DNA from: a virus | DNA: 20,213 nt | IMG/VR virus record: IMGVR_UViG_3300036859_000694 | Span: 1-20,213 of that record | Strand: one strand, 5' to 3' | Shown here: positions 13,773 through 20,213 of the stretch, one piece after another | Position numbering within the stretch: the stretch's first letter is position 1 | Layout: every line of letters begins with the position of its first letter | Notes under the pieces: generated by a model | Seen by the model: only the letters and a program-made list of their open reading frames with translations | What the model was told of the DNA's origin: nothing | Databases searched by the model: none | Made by a program: the position numbers and the translations under genes

Positions 13773-14395
13773 CGCCCGGGCCGATCCCCAGGGCGCACGG
13801 GGGGCTGGACGGTCGCTGGCGCCCGGGTGCCCCAATAGATCATCCGCCGGCCGAGCGACGCCGTGTGCTGGAAGAACAGATCACCGGCGAAGTGGTGCTG
13901 GTGGCTCACGAGGTTCGCGACGATGCCACGGACGCGCTCAAGCGCGAGGTAGCCCACGACGCGGGTCCGAATGGAGACGGTCCCGCCCTTGTGGTCCCGA
14001 TCCTCCTGGACCGCGTAGCCCTCGAGCTGCAGCCCTTCGAACAGGAGCAGGGGGCTATCCTTGACCGTGCCGAGGACGGGATCGAGGGCCGCCCGCCAGA
14101 TGCGTACCGTGCGGCCGCGCTGGTTGCTGCTGAGCAGCGCGGCAATGATCGTTTGGTCGACGCCGCTGAGGCGCAGCTCCACCCCCTGGGCCCGCTGGTC
14201 CGCCGTCTCCTCGACGCCGCCGAATTCCAGGAGCCCGCCGACGGCCTGCCAGTTGACCGCGTTCCAGGTGATCTGCTGCGTGCCGGTCGTCAGCCGGATC
14301 GGGCCACCTGAGAAGGTGATCTCGAGCAGATGGACGAACTCGCCTTGCTCCGCCGCGATCGCGGCCGCGAAGCCGGGCCCCAACGTGCGGGGCAT
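13769..14395 (-). CDS. Tail hub/minor tail protein (DUF2163-like)
   Basis: This is a 208-residue protein. FVHLLEITFSGGPIRLTTGTQQITWNAVNW starts a beta domain typical of hub-like minor tail proteins. GVELRLSGVDQTIIAALLS, TVRIWRAALD and LLLFEGLQLEGYAVQEDRD follow. The end reads HQHHFAGDLFFQHTASLGRRMIYWG, a GD-x-FF...WG signature seen in DUF2163-like tail proteins just before NlpC peptidases. Its place between the distal tail protein and the NlpC gene fits. The start shares one base with the upstream stop (TAATG) and the stop overlaps the next GTG. It probably forms the ring at the tail end to which the tip attaches. Confidence 0.68.
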   Translation of the reverse strand: MPRTLGPGFAAAIAAEQGEFVHLLEITFSGGPIRLTTGTQQITWNAVNWQAVGGLLEFGGVEETADQRAQGVELRLSGVDQTIIAALLSSNQRGRTVRIWRAALDPVLGTVKDSPLLLFEGLQLEGYAVQEDRDHKGGTVSIRTRVVGYLALERVRGIVANLVSHQHHFAGDLFFQHTASLGRRMIYWGTRAPATVQPPVRPGDRPGR

Positions 14396-15006
14396 TAGAC
14401 CGCCTCCCGGAAGACAAGAGTGAGGTCCGCAAGAATCCCGACCACGCCGGCCTGGGGGAGCTCGGGCCGTTCGTGAATCACGGCCCGGAACAGCACGTTG
14501 TCGATCGTGACCACCGCATTGTCGGCTGGCGAGCCGCCCACGAAAATGGGGGGGTTGATCGGGATCGCCGCGGCGCCACCGGCGGTCGTGTTCACGTTCG
14601 CCGTGATGTCGTAGACCGGGTTCAAGCCGGCGAACCGGAGGATGTCGCCCTGGCGCAGCCAGTTCGGCGTCGAGACCGGGCACCCGTCCAGGTTGATGAG
14701 GCTGCCGGTCTGGGCCGCGCCGTTCACGAGCGGCGCGCCGCCACCTGCCCCGTAGCGCGCCTTGTAGAGCAGGTGCTGGATGTCGAAGATTATGCCGTTC
14801 CGCCAGAACTCGTTGATCGCGGCGATGAACGCGCGACCGTCGGCGCTCTGGAGATCGAATGGGCGATAGGTTTCTGTCCAGATTCTTCCCGCGTTGCCGA
14901 TGGCGCGGAGCTGTCCCTTGCCGGACAGGCCCCAACTCTGCAGACCCCCGGGGTAGAGCGGCGGTGAAGAGCCGTTCGGTCTGATCGCGCGTGGCCAGGC
15001 TGGCAT
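14395..15006 (-). CDS. Distal/minor tail protein
   Basis: This 203-residue protein follows the tape measure gene directly (TAGATG junction). The N-terminus is Pro/Gly-rich and then WGLSGKGQLRAIGNAGRIWTETYRPFDL begins a helical and beta region (ADGRAFIAAINEFWRNG). A central domain holds LRQGDILRFAGLNPVYDIT and a PINPPIFVGG strand, common to distal tail or tube-cap proteins, and the protein ends in VVGILADLTLVFREA. The family is not one I can name. Position immediately after the tape measure and before the hub makes a Dit-like or lambda gpM-like role likely by analogy. Confidence 0.6.
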   Translation of the reverse strand: MPAWPRAIRPNGSSPPLYPGGLQSWGLSGKGQLRAIGNAGRIWTETYRPFDLQSADGRAFIAAINEFWRNGIIFDIQHLLYKARYGAGGGAPLVNGAAQTGSLINLDGCPVSTPNWLRQGDILRFAGLNPVYDITANVNTTAGGAAAIPINPPIFVGGSPADNAVVTIDNVLFRAVIHERPELPQAGVVGILADLTLVFREAV

Positions 15007-17313
15007 CTATCGTCTCACCGCGCGCGCGGCCGCGACCGAGCTGCGCACATTGTCGGCCATGATGCTCGAAATCGTCCCCCGCTGCTCCCGCAGCATCCGC
15101 TCGACATCGCGGGAGTCGATCGCCTGCACCTCGAACCGATTGGTCTGGTGGACGGTGACCGCGCCCCCGACGCCAGCGCCGGCCCGCATGGTGCTGGGAG
15201 CTGCGGAGGCATCCGCGGCCACGAACCGGCCCAGCGTGGGAGCCACCGGCACCATGCCTCGCTCAAGCCCCATGACGAACCCGGCGGACGTCTGGAGCCC
15301 GAGATCGCGCATGACCTGGCTCGGCGACGCGATCTTGAGGAGCTTCTTAAGCTCTCCCGTGATCGCGTCCTCCGCGATCTGGGCGATGATCCGCCTGACC
15401 GACGCCATCATGGAGAGGCTGCCGTCGATGAACCCCCGCCACAAATCGCGGCCGAGCTCGACCCCGGCCTTCTTCAGGTCGCCGCCGAACGCGCCCAGGC
15501 CCAGACCGGCCAGCCCCGGCTTTCCAGGCTGCGCCTTGGTGAGGTCCGCCAACGTCGCCTTGGTCTCCTTGGCCTCGGCCCGCAGGGCGGCGAACTGGGT
15601 CCGGCTATCCTCGAGGATCCCACGGAGGAACGCACCGATACTCTGACGCAGATTGCGGACGGTGTCCTTGAGCTTCTGCCAGGGGCCTTTCTGGCCGGCG
15701 TTGGCGTTGATCTCGCGCTCGAGGCGCTCAATCGTCGCCGCCGACTCAGCGACCCAGCCCTGGAGCGCCGCATTGATGTCGTTCCCCGCCATCCGCGCCG
15801 CGTTCCCCATGGCCCCGAGCATGCCGGGCATACCCTTCGGGATCTTCGCGAGCCACCGGAGGATGAACTCCACCGAGTCGGCGACGGCGGCCTTCATCTC
15901 CGTCCAGAGCAGCACAAACCGCAGTTTCGCGACGTCCCAGTCGCTAATGAGCAGGAAGGCCCAGGTGCCGAGGGCGGCGATCGCGGCGATGGCGGTCCAG
16001 ACCGGCAGGCTGAGACTGGCGGCAAACACCGACAGCCCCACGATCGCCTTGCCGAGGAGGGTGATGCCTGTGATGGTGAGACCGACGGCGCTGATCACCA
16101 TCCCGATGCCGCTCACCACGCCGCCCAGGATGACGAGGACCGGGCCGAGCGCCGCGGCAAGCGCGATGCCGATCAGCACCAGCTTCTGCACCGCGGGGTT
16201 CAGGTTCGTGAAGCGTGTGGCCAGGACCGAGACGACGCTGGCGACCTTCAGCATGACCGGCATGATCTGGGTCGCGAGCTGCAGCCCGGCGACCTGGAGC
16301 TGCGCCAGGAGCTGGCGGAACTTGAACCCAGGCGATGCCGCCGCGCGCTCGAACGCGGTGCTGAGCGCCCCCGTGCTGTGTTCGATCTTGCTCGTCATGT
16401 CCACGAACTCGTCGCCCTGGGCGCTGGCCGTCGCCAGGACGCCGGCGAGGGCGCGGACGTTGGGGATGAACGCCGCGATCGCGTCGAGGTTGCCGTCGAA
16501 CTTGCCGATCAGGTCGACCAGCGTCTGCGCCAGGCCGCGCTCCCGCACGGAGCGGCGGACGTCATCCAGCGTCAGGCCAACCGCCTTGAGGGCATCGACA
16601 CCCTCCTTGCTCTGCTTGAAGAGGAGTCCCAACGTGCCGCGGAGCGCCGTGACGGCCTCTTCCGCATCGACGCCCAACCGCGTGAAGCTGGCCACGAAGC
16701 CGCCCACCTGGGCGAAGCTGACCCCGAGCTGCGAGGCGATCGGGATGACCCGGCCGAGCACCGGCGCCAGTTCCGAGGCCTCGGCCTTGCCCTGCTTCAC
16801 CGCCTCGAGGAGCTGATCCGTCGCCTCGGCCGCGGTGAGGCCGGTCTTGGCGTAGGCCAGCATGGCCGAGGTCACCGCCGACGCGACCTCGCCGGTCTCG
16901 CCCAGGCCCACCGCGCTCGCCTTGGCGGAGAGCCGCACGACATCCATCGCGGCTGCGGTGGTGAGGCCGGCGGACGTGACGCGCAGCAGCGCGCGGGCCA
17001 GCTCAGTGGGCCCGCGGCCCACCGCCGGGCCGAGCCGGAGCAGCTCCTGACGCCAGACGGCCACCTGCTGGCCCGCCGCCTCCGTCAGGGTCTCCACCTG
17101 CGTCATCGTGTCGTCGTAGGTGACGCCGAGCTTCGTGATCGCACCGGCGGCGAGCACCGTCGGCAGCGTGATGCGCATCGAGAGCATGGAGCCCGCCGCG
17201 GACATCTGCTGCCCCACCATCCGGAACTTCCTGCCGACGCGACCCAAGACCGTGCTGATCTGGGTATCGTCGCCGATGATGTCGACACGGAGCTTTTTAA
17301 AAGGCGTGGTCAT
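15007..17313 (-). CDS. Tape measure protein (TP901 type)
   Basis: This 768-residue protein is probably the template that sets tail length and is ejected with the DNA. The N-terminal TP901-type core includes VTYDDTMTQVETLTEAAG, LRVTSAGLTTAAAMDVVRLSAKAS, VTSAMLAYAKTGLTAAEA and VPIASQLGVSFAQVGGFVA-like segments. A hydrophobic block at about 373-453 (LVLIGIALAAALGPVLVILG and onward) may cross the inner membrane during entry. A charged helical region follows (about 455-600), then ELKKLLKIASPSQVMRDLG, a motif frequent near the ends of such proteins. The start overlaps the chaperone stop (ATGA). It is short for a lambda-length tail: at about 1.5 angstrom per residue, 768 residues would give roughly 115 nm (rule-of-thumb estimate). 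Confidence 0.92.
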   Translation of the reverse strand: MTTPFKKLRVDIIGDDTQISTVLGRVGRKFRMVGQQMSAAGSMLSMRITLPTVLAAGAITKLGVTYDDTMTQVETLTEAAGQQVAVWRQELLRLGPAVGRGPTELARALLRVTSAGLTTAAAMDVVRLSAKASAVGLGETGEVASAVTSAMLAYAKTGLTAAEATDQLLEAVKQGKAEASELAPVLGRVIPIASQLGVSFAQVGGFVASFTRLGVDAEEAVTALRGTLGLLFKQSKEGVDALKAVGLTLDDVRRSVRERGLAQTLVDLIGKFDGNLDAIAAFIPNVRALAGVLATASAQGDEFVDMTSKIEHSTGALSTAFERAAASPGFKFRQLLAQLQVAGLQLATQIMPVMLKVASVVSVLATRFTNLNPAVQKLVLIGIALAAALGPVLVILGGVVSGIGMVISAVGLTITGITLLGKAIVGLSVFAASLSLPVWTAIAAIAALGTWAFLLISDWDVAKLRFVLLWTEMKAAVADSVEFILRWLAKIPKGMPGMLGAMGNAARMAGNDINAALQGWVAESAATIERLEREINANAGQKGPWQKLKDTVRNLRQSIGAFLRGILEDSRTQFAALRAEAKETKATLADLTKAQPGKPGLAGLGLGAFGGDLKKAGVELGRDLWRGFIDGSLSMMASVRRIIAQIAEDAITGELKKLLKIASPSQVMRDLGLQTSAGFVMGLERGMVPVAPTLGRFVAADASAAPSTMRAGAGVGGAVTVHQTNRFEVQAIDSRDVERMLREQRGTISSIMADNVRSSVAAARAVRR

Positions 17314-17962
17314 GGGTGCTTGCGAAGGTCCTCACCACCGAAGAGCGCGTTCAACTGCTCCACGAGTGCCAGCTGTTCGTCAGGGGACTGTGCCCGGCGG
17401 GGGCCGAGGAACGTGAAGAACTGGGATGCCGCTACCGACTTGCCATGCATCAAGCGGGCGGTGACCACCGCCAGGGACCAGGCCCGCGCATCCGCCCGCC
17501 GCTCCGCCGCTTCCATCCGGGTACAGAGGAGATCGAAGGTGCGCGGCGTGAGCACCCCGAACTCCGCGTCGGTTAGCCCGAGGTCGAACCGCGCGAACGC
17601 CCAGCACTCGGCGAGCGTGAGCGCCTGACGAAAGGGGCGGGCTCCCCGCCGCCCTCGCCTTCTGCCGACGGCTCCGCGCTGTTCGCGTCTCGGACGGCGA
17701 CCAGCCGCTCGGACACGTACCCGATGTTCCCCGGATGGAGCAGCTTCCCGACTGCCTCGAGCGTCAGCTCCGGGTCCTCATGCGTCAGGCACGCGAACAC
17801 GAGTGCCCGGAGCTCTCGGAATCCGAGCTTCTCCCAGGCCTCCGCCTGGGCGAAGTCGCGCTTGGTCAGATCCTCGACGAGGATCAGCGCGTTGAAGTCG
17901 AGAAGCAGATGGCGTTCGCGATCAAGCGTGATCGCCACCTGCTTGGGGGTCTGGGTCGCCAT
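17310..17962 (-). CDS. Tail assembly chaperone, long frameshift product (gpG-gpT-like)
   Basis: The long product reads frame 0 from 17962 to 17630 (111 codons), slips back one base at CCCTTTC, then continues to 17310 (106 more residues, 217 in total). After the slip the sequence is RQALTLAECWAFARFDLGL and onward, TDAEFGVLTPRTFDLLCTRM, then ADARAWSLAVVTARLMHG. This matches the T-domain layout of siphovirus chaperones, which bind tail tube and tape measure. The C-terminal frame has no Shine-Dalgarno site near its first GTG at 17555. Its coding pattern continues upstream to the slip site, which supports the fusion. Its stop overlaps the tape measure start. Confidence 0.8.
17573..17962 (-). CDS. 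Tail assembly chaperone, short product (gpG-like)
   Basis: This is a 129-residue protein. Residues 1-100 are the structured G domain: VAITLDRERHLLLDFNALILVEDLTKRDF, then FRELRALVFACLTHEDPELTLEAVGKLL and VSERLVAVRDANS. The tail after the slip site (VRRSRSPSAGRSRGSTSG) is Arg/Ser-rich and looks like filler from an out-of-frame read of the T region. The ATG has GGAAGG seven bases upstream. It lies between the tail tube and tape measure genes, the conserved position of lambda G. It would be the major product, with the long form made at lower level. Confidence 0.82.
   Translation of the reverse strand: MATQTPKQVAITLDRERHLLLDFNALILVEDLTKRDFAQAEAWEKLGFRELRALVFACLTHEDPELTLEAVGKLLHPGNIGYVSERLVAVRDANSAEPSAEGEGGGEPAPFVRRSRSPSAGRSRGSTSG
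17630..17636 (-). promoter_or_regulatory. Programmed -1 frameshift site CCCTTTC
   Basis: The heptamer CCCTTTC reads C-CCT-TTC in the frame of the gene that starts at 17962, matching the XXXYYYZ rule for tandem -1 slippage. It lies 19 codons before the frame-0 stop, and the -1 frame is open from here to 17310. The sequence downstream is GC-rich and could fold, but I did not find one clear stem or pseudoknot. Confidence 0.78.
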
Positions 17963-17977
17963 CGAAACGCCTTCCGG

Positions 17978-18409
17978 TTAGACCAGGGTCGGAACCCCGG
18001 TGATCTTCAGCTTGGCGCTGGCCGTGAGCTTGCCATCGTGTGGCGCCGCAGGTTCGAACCCGGTCACGAAGGCGGCGAAGGTCCAGGTCGTCACGCCGGC
18101 GTCCGGGAACACGAGCTGGAAGTTCGTCTTGGTCCGGTCATTGAGCTTCTTGATAAGCCCCGCGGCCGCGCCATGCGTTGCCGACCCCGGCAGGAAGTGG
18201 AGGTCCAGGCCGATCTCGCCCGATCGCTTGATCGTGGCGATCGCCTCTTCCCATCCCTGCGGGCTCTCATGGTCCGTCGCGTCTTCGGTATCGAGCCCGA
18301 TGCCCGGGCCCGAGATGCTGATGACCTTGGCGACGGGGGTGAACGTCTCGGGACCGCCGCCGTCACCCATTTTGAGAACTGTCCCGCGGGCACTCAGCGC
18401 GTCTGCCAT
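17978..18409 (-). CDS. Major tail tube protein
   Basis: This is a 143-residue protein. It starts MADALSARGTVLKMGDG and has ETFTPVAKVISISGPGIGLDTEDATDHESPQGWEEAIATIKRSGEI, the signature of TP901-1/lambda-type tube proteins. LHFLPGSATHGAAAGLIKKL, TNFQLVFPD and TWTFAAFVTGFEPAAPHDGKLTASAKLKITG follow. It would polymerise into hexameric rings of the tail tube. The ATG has GAGGGAGG nine bases upstream, a strong site suited to the most abundant tail protein. It lies just before the chaperone gene, the conserved order. Confidence 0.9.
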   Translation of the reverse strand: MADALSARGTVLKMGDGGGPETFTPVAKVISISGPGIGLDTEDATDHESPQGWEEAIATIKRSGEIGLDLHFLPGSATHGAAAGLIKKLNDRTKTNFQLVFPDAGVTTWTFAAFVTGFEPAAPHDGKLTASAKLKITGVPTLV

Positions 18410-18413
18410 GGCC

Positions 18414-18875
18414 TTACGCCTCCCTCGTCTTCAGGTATGACCGCCACACCGGAGGGTGCGCGGCCGCCACGTGCTGTTCGATCGCCTGCCGCCCCTCGAG
18501 CGTCTGATACGGACAGGAGCGGCAGTTGAATTGCGGCAGTTCGGCCCACCGGTCCTCCCGCCAGGGCGCGTCGGGCGACAGGTCCATGGGCGGCGGCGGA
18601 TCATCTTTCTCGCCGGCGCTCGTCGCGGACGCTGCCGCGGCGCTCTCGAACCGGCCGGTCGGTGCGGCGGGATCGTCGTACGAGAGGGCAGATGGGCCCA
18701 GCTCGCCGCGCCGCACGTCGATCGCCTCCAGTACCCGCACCCGGCCACCGGCGACCTTGGGGTTGTCCCGCTCTGCAGCCTGGAGGCGATCGAGATCCTC
18801 GATCGTGGCCGCACCCGCGACGAACGCCACCGCCCCTCTGGTGTTCATCAGTGTGATCTCGGTCGCCTCGCTCAC
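18414..18875 (-). CDS. Small protein with C2H2-like zinc finger in the tail operon
   Basis: This is a 153-residue protein. Residues 1-55 begin VSEATEITLMNTRGAVAFVAG and continue as helices. A low-complexity Ala/Ser/Pro linker covers about 65-105. The C-terminal region holds Cys118-x2-Cys121-x13-His135-x4-His140, close to a classical C2H2 finger, ending in a basic HPPVWRSYLKTREA. The GTG at 18875 overlaps the stop of the terminator gene (GTGA) and a GGAGG lies eight bases before it. It sits between tail terminator and tail tube. No standard tail role for such a finger is known to me. An alternative is a disordered linker protein with a structural zinc. Confidence 0.6.
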   Translation of the reverse strand: MSEATEITLMNTRGAVAFVAGAATIEDLDRLQAAERDNPKVAGGRVRVLEAIDVRRGELGPSALSYDDPAAPTGRFESAAAASATSAGEKDDPPPPMDLSPDAPWREDRWAELPQFNCRSCPYQTLEGRQAIEQHVAAAHPPVWRSYLKTREA

Positions 18876-19327
18876 AGTGCCGCCTCCGGATCGTTTTCCT
18901 TCGTGGCGAACGACACCAGCAGGTCCAGCGCCAAGGCGCCGTAGATGCGATCCCGTTCCTCTGCGTCGAAACTGGACGCCTGCTCCTCGATGTCCCGGCA
19001 CAGCCCGCTCAGCGTCGGATCGCCGCGGAGCGTCTTGATCACCCACACGTACAGCGGATCCACGATCGCGTCGGGTGGCTCACCCGTGACCCGCAGTTCG
19101 ATGCGCACCGAGAGCGCATGCTCGAGGCCGGGGTCGTGATCCATCCGGGTGACGTTCTCACCGACCCCACCCCGGCCGGGTCCGACGTATACCACCGCGG
19201 CGGGAAGCCTGTCCGAATCAATCGGGCGCGTGCGGTACCGGTGCACATTCAACGCCGGTGGTTTGTCCGCTGCGTCCGTCAGCTTGGCGACGATCGCCGC
19301 CAGGACCAGCTCCCGCTTACTCGCCAC
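18872..19327 (-). CDS. Tail terminator/minor tail protein (lambda gpU-like)
   Basis: This is a 151-residue protein. MASKRELVLAAIVAKLTDAA, then VHRYRTRPIDSDRLPAAVVYVG, LEHALSVRIELRVTGEPPDAIVDPLYVWVIKTL and DRIYGALALDLLVSFATKEND match the alternating helix and strand layout of gpU-like terminators that end tail elongation. It is placed between the neck proteins and the tail tube, the usual site. The start is GTG with only a weak purine stretch, and it follows the previous stop by three bases. The assignment is by layout, not by a unique motif. Confidence 0.65.
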   Translation of the reverse strand: MASKRELVLAAIVAKLTDAADKPPALNVHRYRTRPIDSDRLPAAVVYVGPGRGGVGENVTRMDHDPGLEHALSVRIELRVTGEPPDAIVDPLYVWVIKTLRGDPTLSGLCRDIEEQASSFDAEERDRIYGALALDLLVSFATKENDPEAAL

Positions 19328-19330
19328 GGA

Positions 19331-19657
19331 TCAGCTCGGCGGCAGCCGCACAGCCTGGACCGTGACGGTTACGACCTGGTCATACGTGACGGCGCAGATC
19401 GCGCCGAACCGCGCCGGCGCGAACGGCCCGATGATGCGCTCCTGCCCGGCCGGGACGGCCACCGCCACGTTGTGATCGAACCCCTGGCTGCAGAGGGCGA
19501 CCGAATCGACCGCGACGTTGCACGCGCCGGCACCCGCGTTCTTCACGTGGAGGTACGTATCGCCGTCGTTCGCGAAGGTGTCCCCGCCGGCCGCAGCCGC
19601 GACGTACGCGGGAGTCAGCCCGCTGAGCGCGATGCTCGCTACGACTAGTGCCGCCAT
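19331..19657 (-). CDS. Beta-rich small structural protein near the head-tail junction
   Basis: This is a 108-residue protein. TPAYVAAAAGGDTFANDGDTYLHVKNAG, CNVAVDSVALCSQGFDHNVAVAVPAGQERIIGPF and FGAICAVTYDQVVTVTVQAV are all strands with Gly turns, a layout I associate with small beta-sandwich proteins between head and tail genes in many siphoviruses. The role (decoration, neck or fibre) is not settled. The ATG lies three bases after the upstream stop. Three cysteines (46, 56, 87) may form one disulphide in the virion. Confidence 0.6.
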   Translation of the reverse strand: MAALVVASIALSGLTPAYVAAAAGGDTFANDGDTYLHVKNAGAGACNVAVDSVALCSQGFDHNVAVAVPAGQERIIGPFAPARFGAICAVTYDQVVTVTVQAVRLPPS

Positions 19658-19660
19658 TTG

Positions 19661-19948
19661 TCAGACCCTCCGCAGGAGGATGCGCGTCAAGCCACCCTCG
19701 TCGATGCGCCGGTGATCCCTGTTGAACCAATCTTCCGTGCCGACCATGATCGGGTCGCCGATCGCGAAGCCTGTCGGAATCCTGCCCGTCGCCACGAGCA
19801 CCGTTGGAGCAGCGACGAGGACCTCGGTGTCCGACAGCACCACCTCGTCCATGATCTCGAAGTGTCCCCAGGTGGACTGGTCGCCGAGGAGGACGGCGAC
19901 GCCGCCCGTGTCCTGGAGCATCTGCTCCAGTTCAGCGACCGAGAGCAC
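19661..19948 (-). CDS. Head-tail joining protein (lambda gpFII-like)
   Basis: This is a 95-residue protein. After an N-terminal helix (VAELEQMLQDTGG) come strands VAVLLGDQSTWGHFEIMDE, PTVLVATGRIPTGFAIGDPIMVGTEDWF and a closing DEGGLTRILLRRV. The arrangement mirrors lambda gpFII, where a GD-x-hydrophobic-x-hydrophobic-G-x-x strand pair is followed by an arginine-ended strand. gpFII completes the head so that tails can attach. The GTG start follows the preceding gene by three bases. The resemblance is by pattern and position. Confidence 0.65.
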   Translation of the reverse strand: MLSVAELEQMLQDTGGVAVLLGDQSTWGHFEIMDEVVLSDTEVLVAAPTVLVATGRIPTGFAIGDPIMVGTEDWFNRDHRRIDEGGLTRILLRRV

Positions 19949-19951
19949 GGC

Positions 19952-20200
19952 CTACGGCTTGGCGGCGTCGCCCGCCTTGCCGCCCGCCGCACCGGCGCCC
20001 TTGCCAGCACCGCCCGTGTCGTCGGCCTTCTCGGACTTTGCAGCGGCACGCCGCGCCTCGGACACCGTCAGGCGTTGCTCCTCGATCGCGCCCGCCTGCT
20101 CCAGCTGCTGGGCGATCTTCCTGTCCTTGATCTCGACGGGGGTGTTGGGCGGGAACACCTCGTTGTCGATCTTCACCGTGTGCTTCGTCACGTACTCCAC
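19952..20200 (-). CDS. Small head-region protein with disordered Ala/Gly tail
   Basis: This is an 82-residue protein. The first 48 residues (VEYVTKHTVKIDNEVFPPNTPVEIKDRKIAQQLEQAGAIEE) form a compact beta-beta-helix unit common in small phage head-region proteins. The tail from about 49 is Ala/Gly/Lys-rich and low in complexity (GGAGKGAGAAGGKAGDAAKP). The start is a GTG with a full AGGAGG six bases upstream, at the right edge of the window. It precedes the head-tail joining gene, so it belongs to the head or neck block. Function unknown. Confidence 0.6.
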   Translation of the reverse strand: MEYVTKHTVKIDNEVFPPNTPVEIKDRKIAQQLEQAGAIEEQRLTVSEARRAAAKSEKADDTGGAGKGAGAAGGKAGDAAKP

Positions 20201-20213
20201 GCGGAACCTCCTG

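Noticed and set aside
15148-17628. Long plus-strand open frame opposite the tape measure and chaperone genes
   Set aside because: It has the same antisense pattern, is rich in Arg, His, Asp and Gly and shows no domain. The minus strand encodes an obvious tape measure protein.
1-20213. tRNA genes, CRISPR array, insertion sequence or attachment site
   Set aside because: No cloverleaf, regularly spaced direct repeats, transposase or integrase gene, or flanking duplicate was recognised by reading; an att core may lie outside the window.

Overview
The window is most of the structural, lysis and lysogeny-control part of a temperate siphovirus (phage or prophage) with high-GC DNA. The host is probably a member of the Gemmatimonadota. 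That is inferred from two accessory genes: a small exported protein (919-1341) with a layout I associate with that phylum, and a proline-rich lipoprotein (6729-7550) of a style common there. No host gene or attachment site is visible, so the host call is tentative.

Layout. From 20200 down to 2618 almost everything is read leftward (minus strand), in late-gene order: head completion and neck (20200-19331), tail terminator (19327-18872), a zinc-finger-like small protein (18875-18414), tail tube (18409-17978), two-frame tail assembly chaperone with a CCCTTTC slippery site (17962-17310), tape measure (17313-15007), distal tail protein (15006-14395), hub-like protein (14395-13769), NlpC/P60-like peptidase (13772-13278), a 1769-residue tip/receptor-binding protein (13341-8032) and a small trailing gene (8035-7556). 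A lipoprotein moron on the plus strand (6729-7550) interrupts the run, back to back with a small CxxC protein (6652-6320). A strong intrinsic terminator follows at 6210-6172. Next comes the lysis module (6150-2618): membrane/coiled-coil protein, three-helix membrane protein (holin candidate), amidase endolysin, a membrane-plus-exported two-part protein, a JAMM-like exported protein, a spanin-like coiled-coil protein and a last small membrane protein. Most neighbours overlap by ATGA or GTGA, so they are probably translationally coupled.

The left end is the lysogeny side. A DUF4258/DUF2283-HTH toxin-antitoxin-like pair (2463-1796) has its own consensus promoter, with an inverted repeat between the -35 and -10 boxes. 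Downstream of it, a PH-domain membrane protein (1724-1338) runs into a plus-strand operon of repressor, small helical protein and exported membrane protein (149-1341), sharing a CTAG stop. Positions 42-148 look like the genetic switch: a consensus leftward promoter, two inverted repeats, and the first codons of a leftward early gene that leaves the window.

The points most worth follow-up are the chaperone frameshift, the switch region, the autoregulated and nearly leaderless toxin-antitoxin operon, the exported JAMM-like protein in a lysis cassette, the fused membrane/exported protein next to the endolysin, and the repeated ESGGK module in the tip protein. I see no tRNA, rRNA, CRISPR array or insertion sequence.
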